Assembly: GCF_900172355.1 (NCBI RefSeq)
Contig: NZ_FWFZ01000018.1
Span: 25,403-89,402 of the forward strand
Origin: Roseisalinus antarcticus
Lineage (GTDB): Bacteria > Pseudomonadota > Alphaproteobacteria > Rhodobacterales > Rhodobacteraceae
DNA length: 64,000 nt
Reading direction: 5' to 3'
The notes under the pieces are model-generated. The model did no database searches, was not told the DNA's origin, and saw only the letters and a list, made by a program, of their open reading frames with translations. Positions 63,721 through 64,000 of the stretch are shown piece by piece; the first letter of the stretch is position 1, and each line of letters starts with the position of its first letter. A program made the position numbers and the translations under genes.

Positions 63721-64000
63721 ATGAACATGCATTCACCCGCGATCGAGCGGGACTATTCCCTCACCGGCAAGAGCTCGGCCCGCGCGGTCGAGATCGGGCT
63801 GGCCTCGGCGGAGTGGTATCACACCGATGTCCCGCGCAAGCAGATCAAGGAGCTGATGCTCCGCAGGGACGGACCCGCGATCCGCGACACGATCCTCTGG
63901 ATCGGCCTGCTGGCGCTGACCGGGCTCGGCGGGGTGCTGACCTGGGGCACCTGGTGGTGCGTGCCGTTCTTCCTGGTCTACGGCGTGCTCTATGGCTCGG
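63721..64000 (+). CDS. Fatty acid desaturase family protein (partial, cut by window end)
   Basis: The first 93 codons of a membrane protein: a conserved cytosolic segment (DYSLTGKSSARAVEIGLASAEWYHTDVPRKQIKELMLRRDGPAIRDT), followed by two closely spaced helices (ILWIGLLALTGLGG; WWCVPFFLVYGVLYGS). This matches the N-terminus of membrane fatty acid desaturases as I recall them. The His boxes would lie beyond the window. It starts 25 bases after the DUF4432 stop. Confidence 0.65.
   Translation, partial: MNMHSPAIERDYSLTGKSSARAVEIGLASAEWYHTDVPRKQIKELMLRRDGPAIRDTILWIGLLALTGLGGVLTWGTWWCVPFFLVYGVLYGS

Overview
The window is high-GC DNA (roughly two thirds G+C by eye), densely packed with genes and free of rRNA, tRNA and CRISPR. 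Gene content and regulatory words point to an alphaproteobacterium of the Rhodobacterales (Rhodobacter/Roseobacter relatives). The main clues are a GTTC-N7-GTTC SOS box in front of recA, an SmoEFGK/MtlK-type polyol operon like that of Rhodobacter sphaeroides, an Irr/ICE-like iron box at the left edge, and a flgE-flgK-flgL-flgI-motB flagellar block.

Layout. 1-8197: housekeeping and small genes: alpha/beta hydrolase, two hypotheticals, a tandem-HD phosphohydrolase, an FkbM-like methyltransferase, icd, a small exported peptidoglycan-binding-like protein, YitT and SMR membrane proteins, and typA. 8246-12688: a heavy-metal resistance island (DUF411 protein, Zn/Cd/Pb-type P-type ATPase, MerR regulator, YnfA protein). 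A 12-bp direct repeat flanks it, and it splits what was a perfect bidirectional terminator between typA and the convergent DUF1330/alaS genes. 12736-17768: DUF1330 protein, alaS, recA, sulfotransferase-like protein.

17779-25423: polyol (mannitol/sorbitol) uptake and oxidation operon read leftward: HAD phosphatase, SorC-type regulator, binding protein, two permeases, ATPase, mannitol 2-dehydrogenase. 25618-31304: Gfo/Idh oxidoreductase with a VOC protein, malonyl-CoA synthetase, FMN-dependent alpha-hydroxy-acid dehydrogenase, and an orphan periplasmic adaptor. 31423-37264: flagellar genes flgI, flgL, flgK, flgE and motB. 37365-42465: surface-glycan-type cluster (FkbM methyltransferase, DUF6165, TPR-glycosyltransferase, an unrecognised protein, GT4 glycosyltransferase). 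42539-44382: thuB-like and thuA-like genes. 44538-49210: a small exported protein and an exopolysaccharide export set (Wza-like, YjbF, YjbH).

49554-56187: a three-gene predicted peptide-ligase system (transglutaminase-DUF2126 amidoligase, circularly permuted ATP-grasp fused to alpha-E, second transglutaminase). 56246-64000: myo-inositol catabolism genes (LacI regulator, Gfo/Idh dehydrogenase, iolC, iolB, IolJ-like aldolase) with a perfect 24-bp operator palindrome, followed by kdsA, a DUF4432 sugar epimerase-like gene and the start of a fatty acid desaturase cut by the window end.

The strongest new observation is the terminator-splitting metal island. The most interesting poorly characterised system is the transglutaminase/ATP-grasp/alpha-E/DUF2126 cluster.
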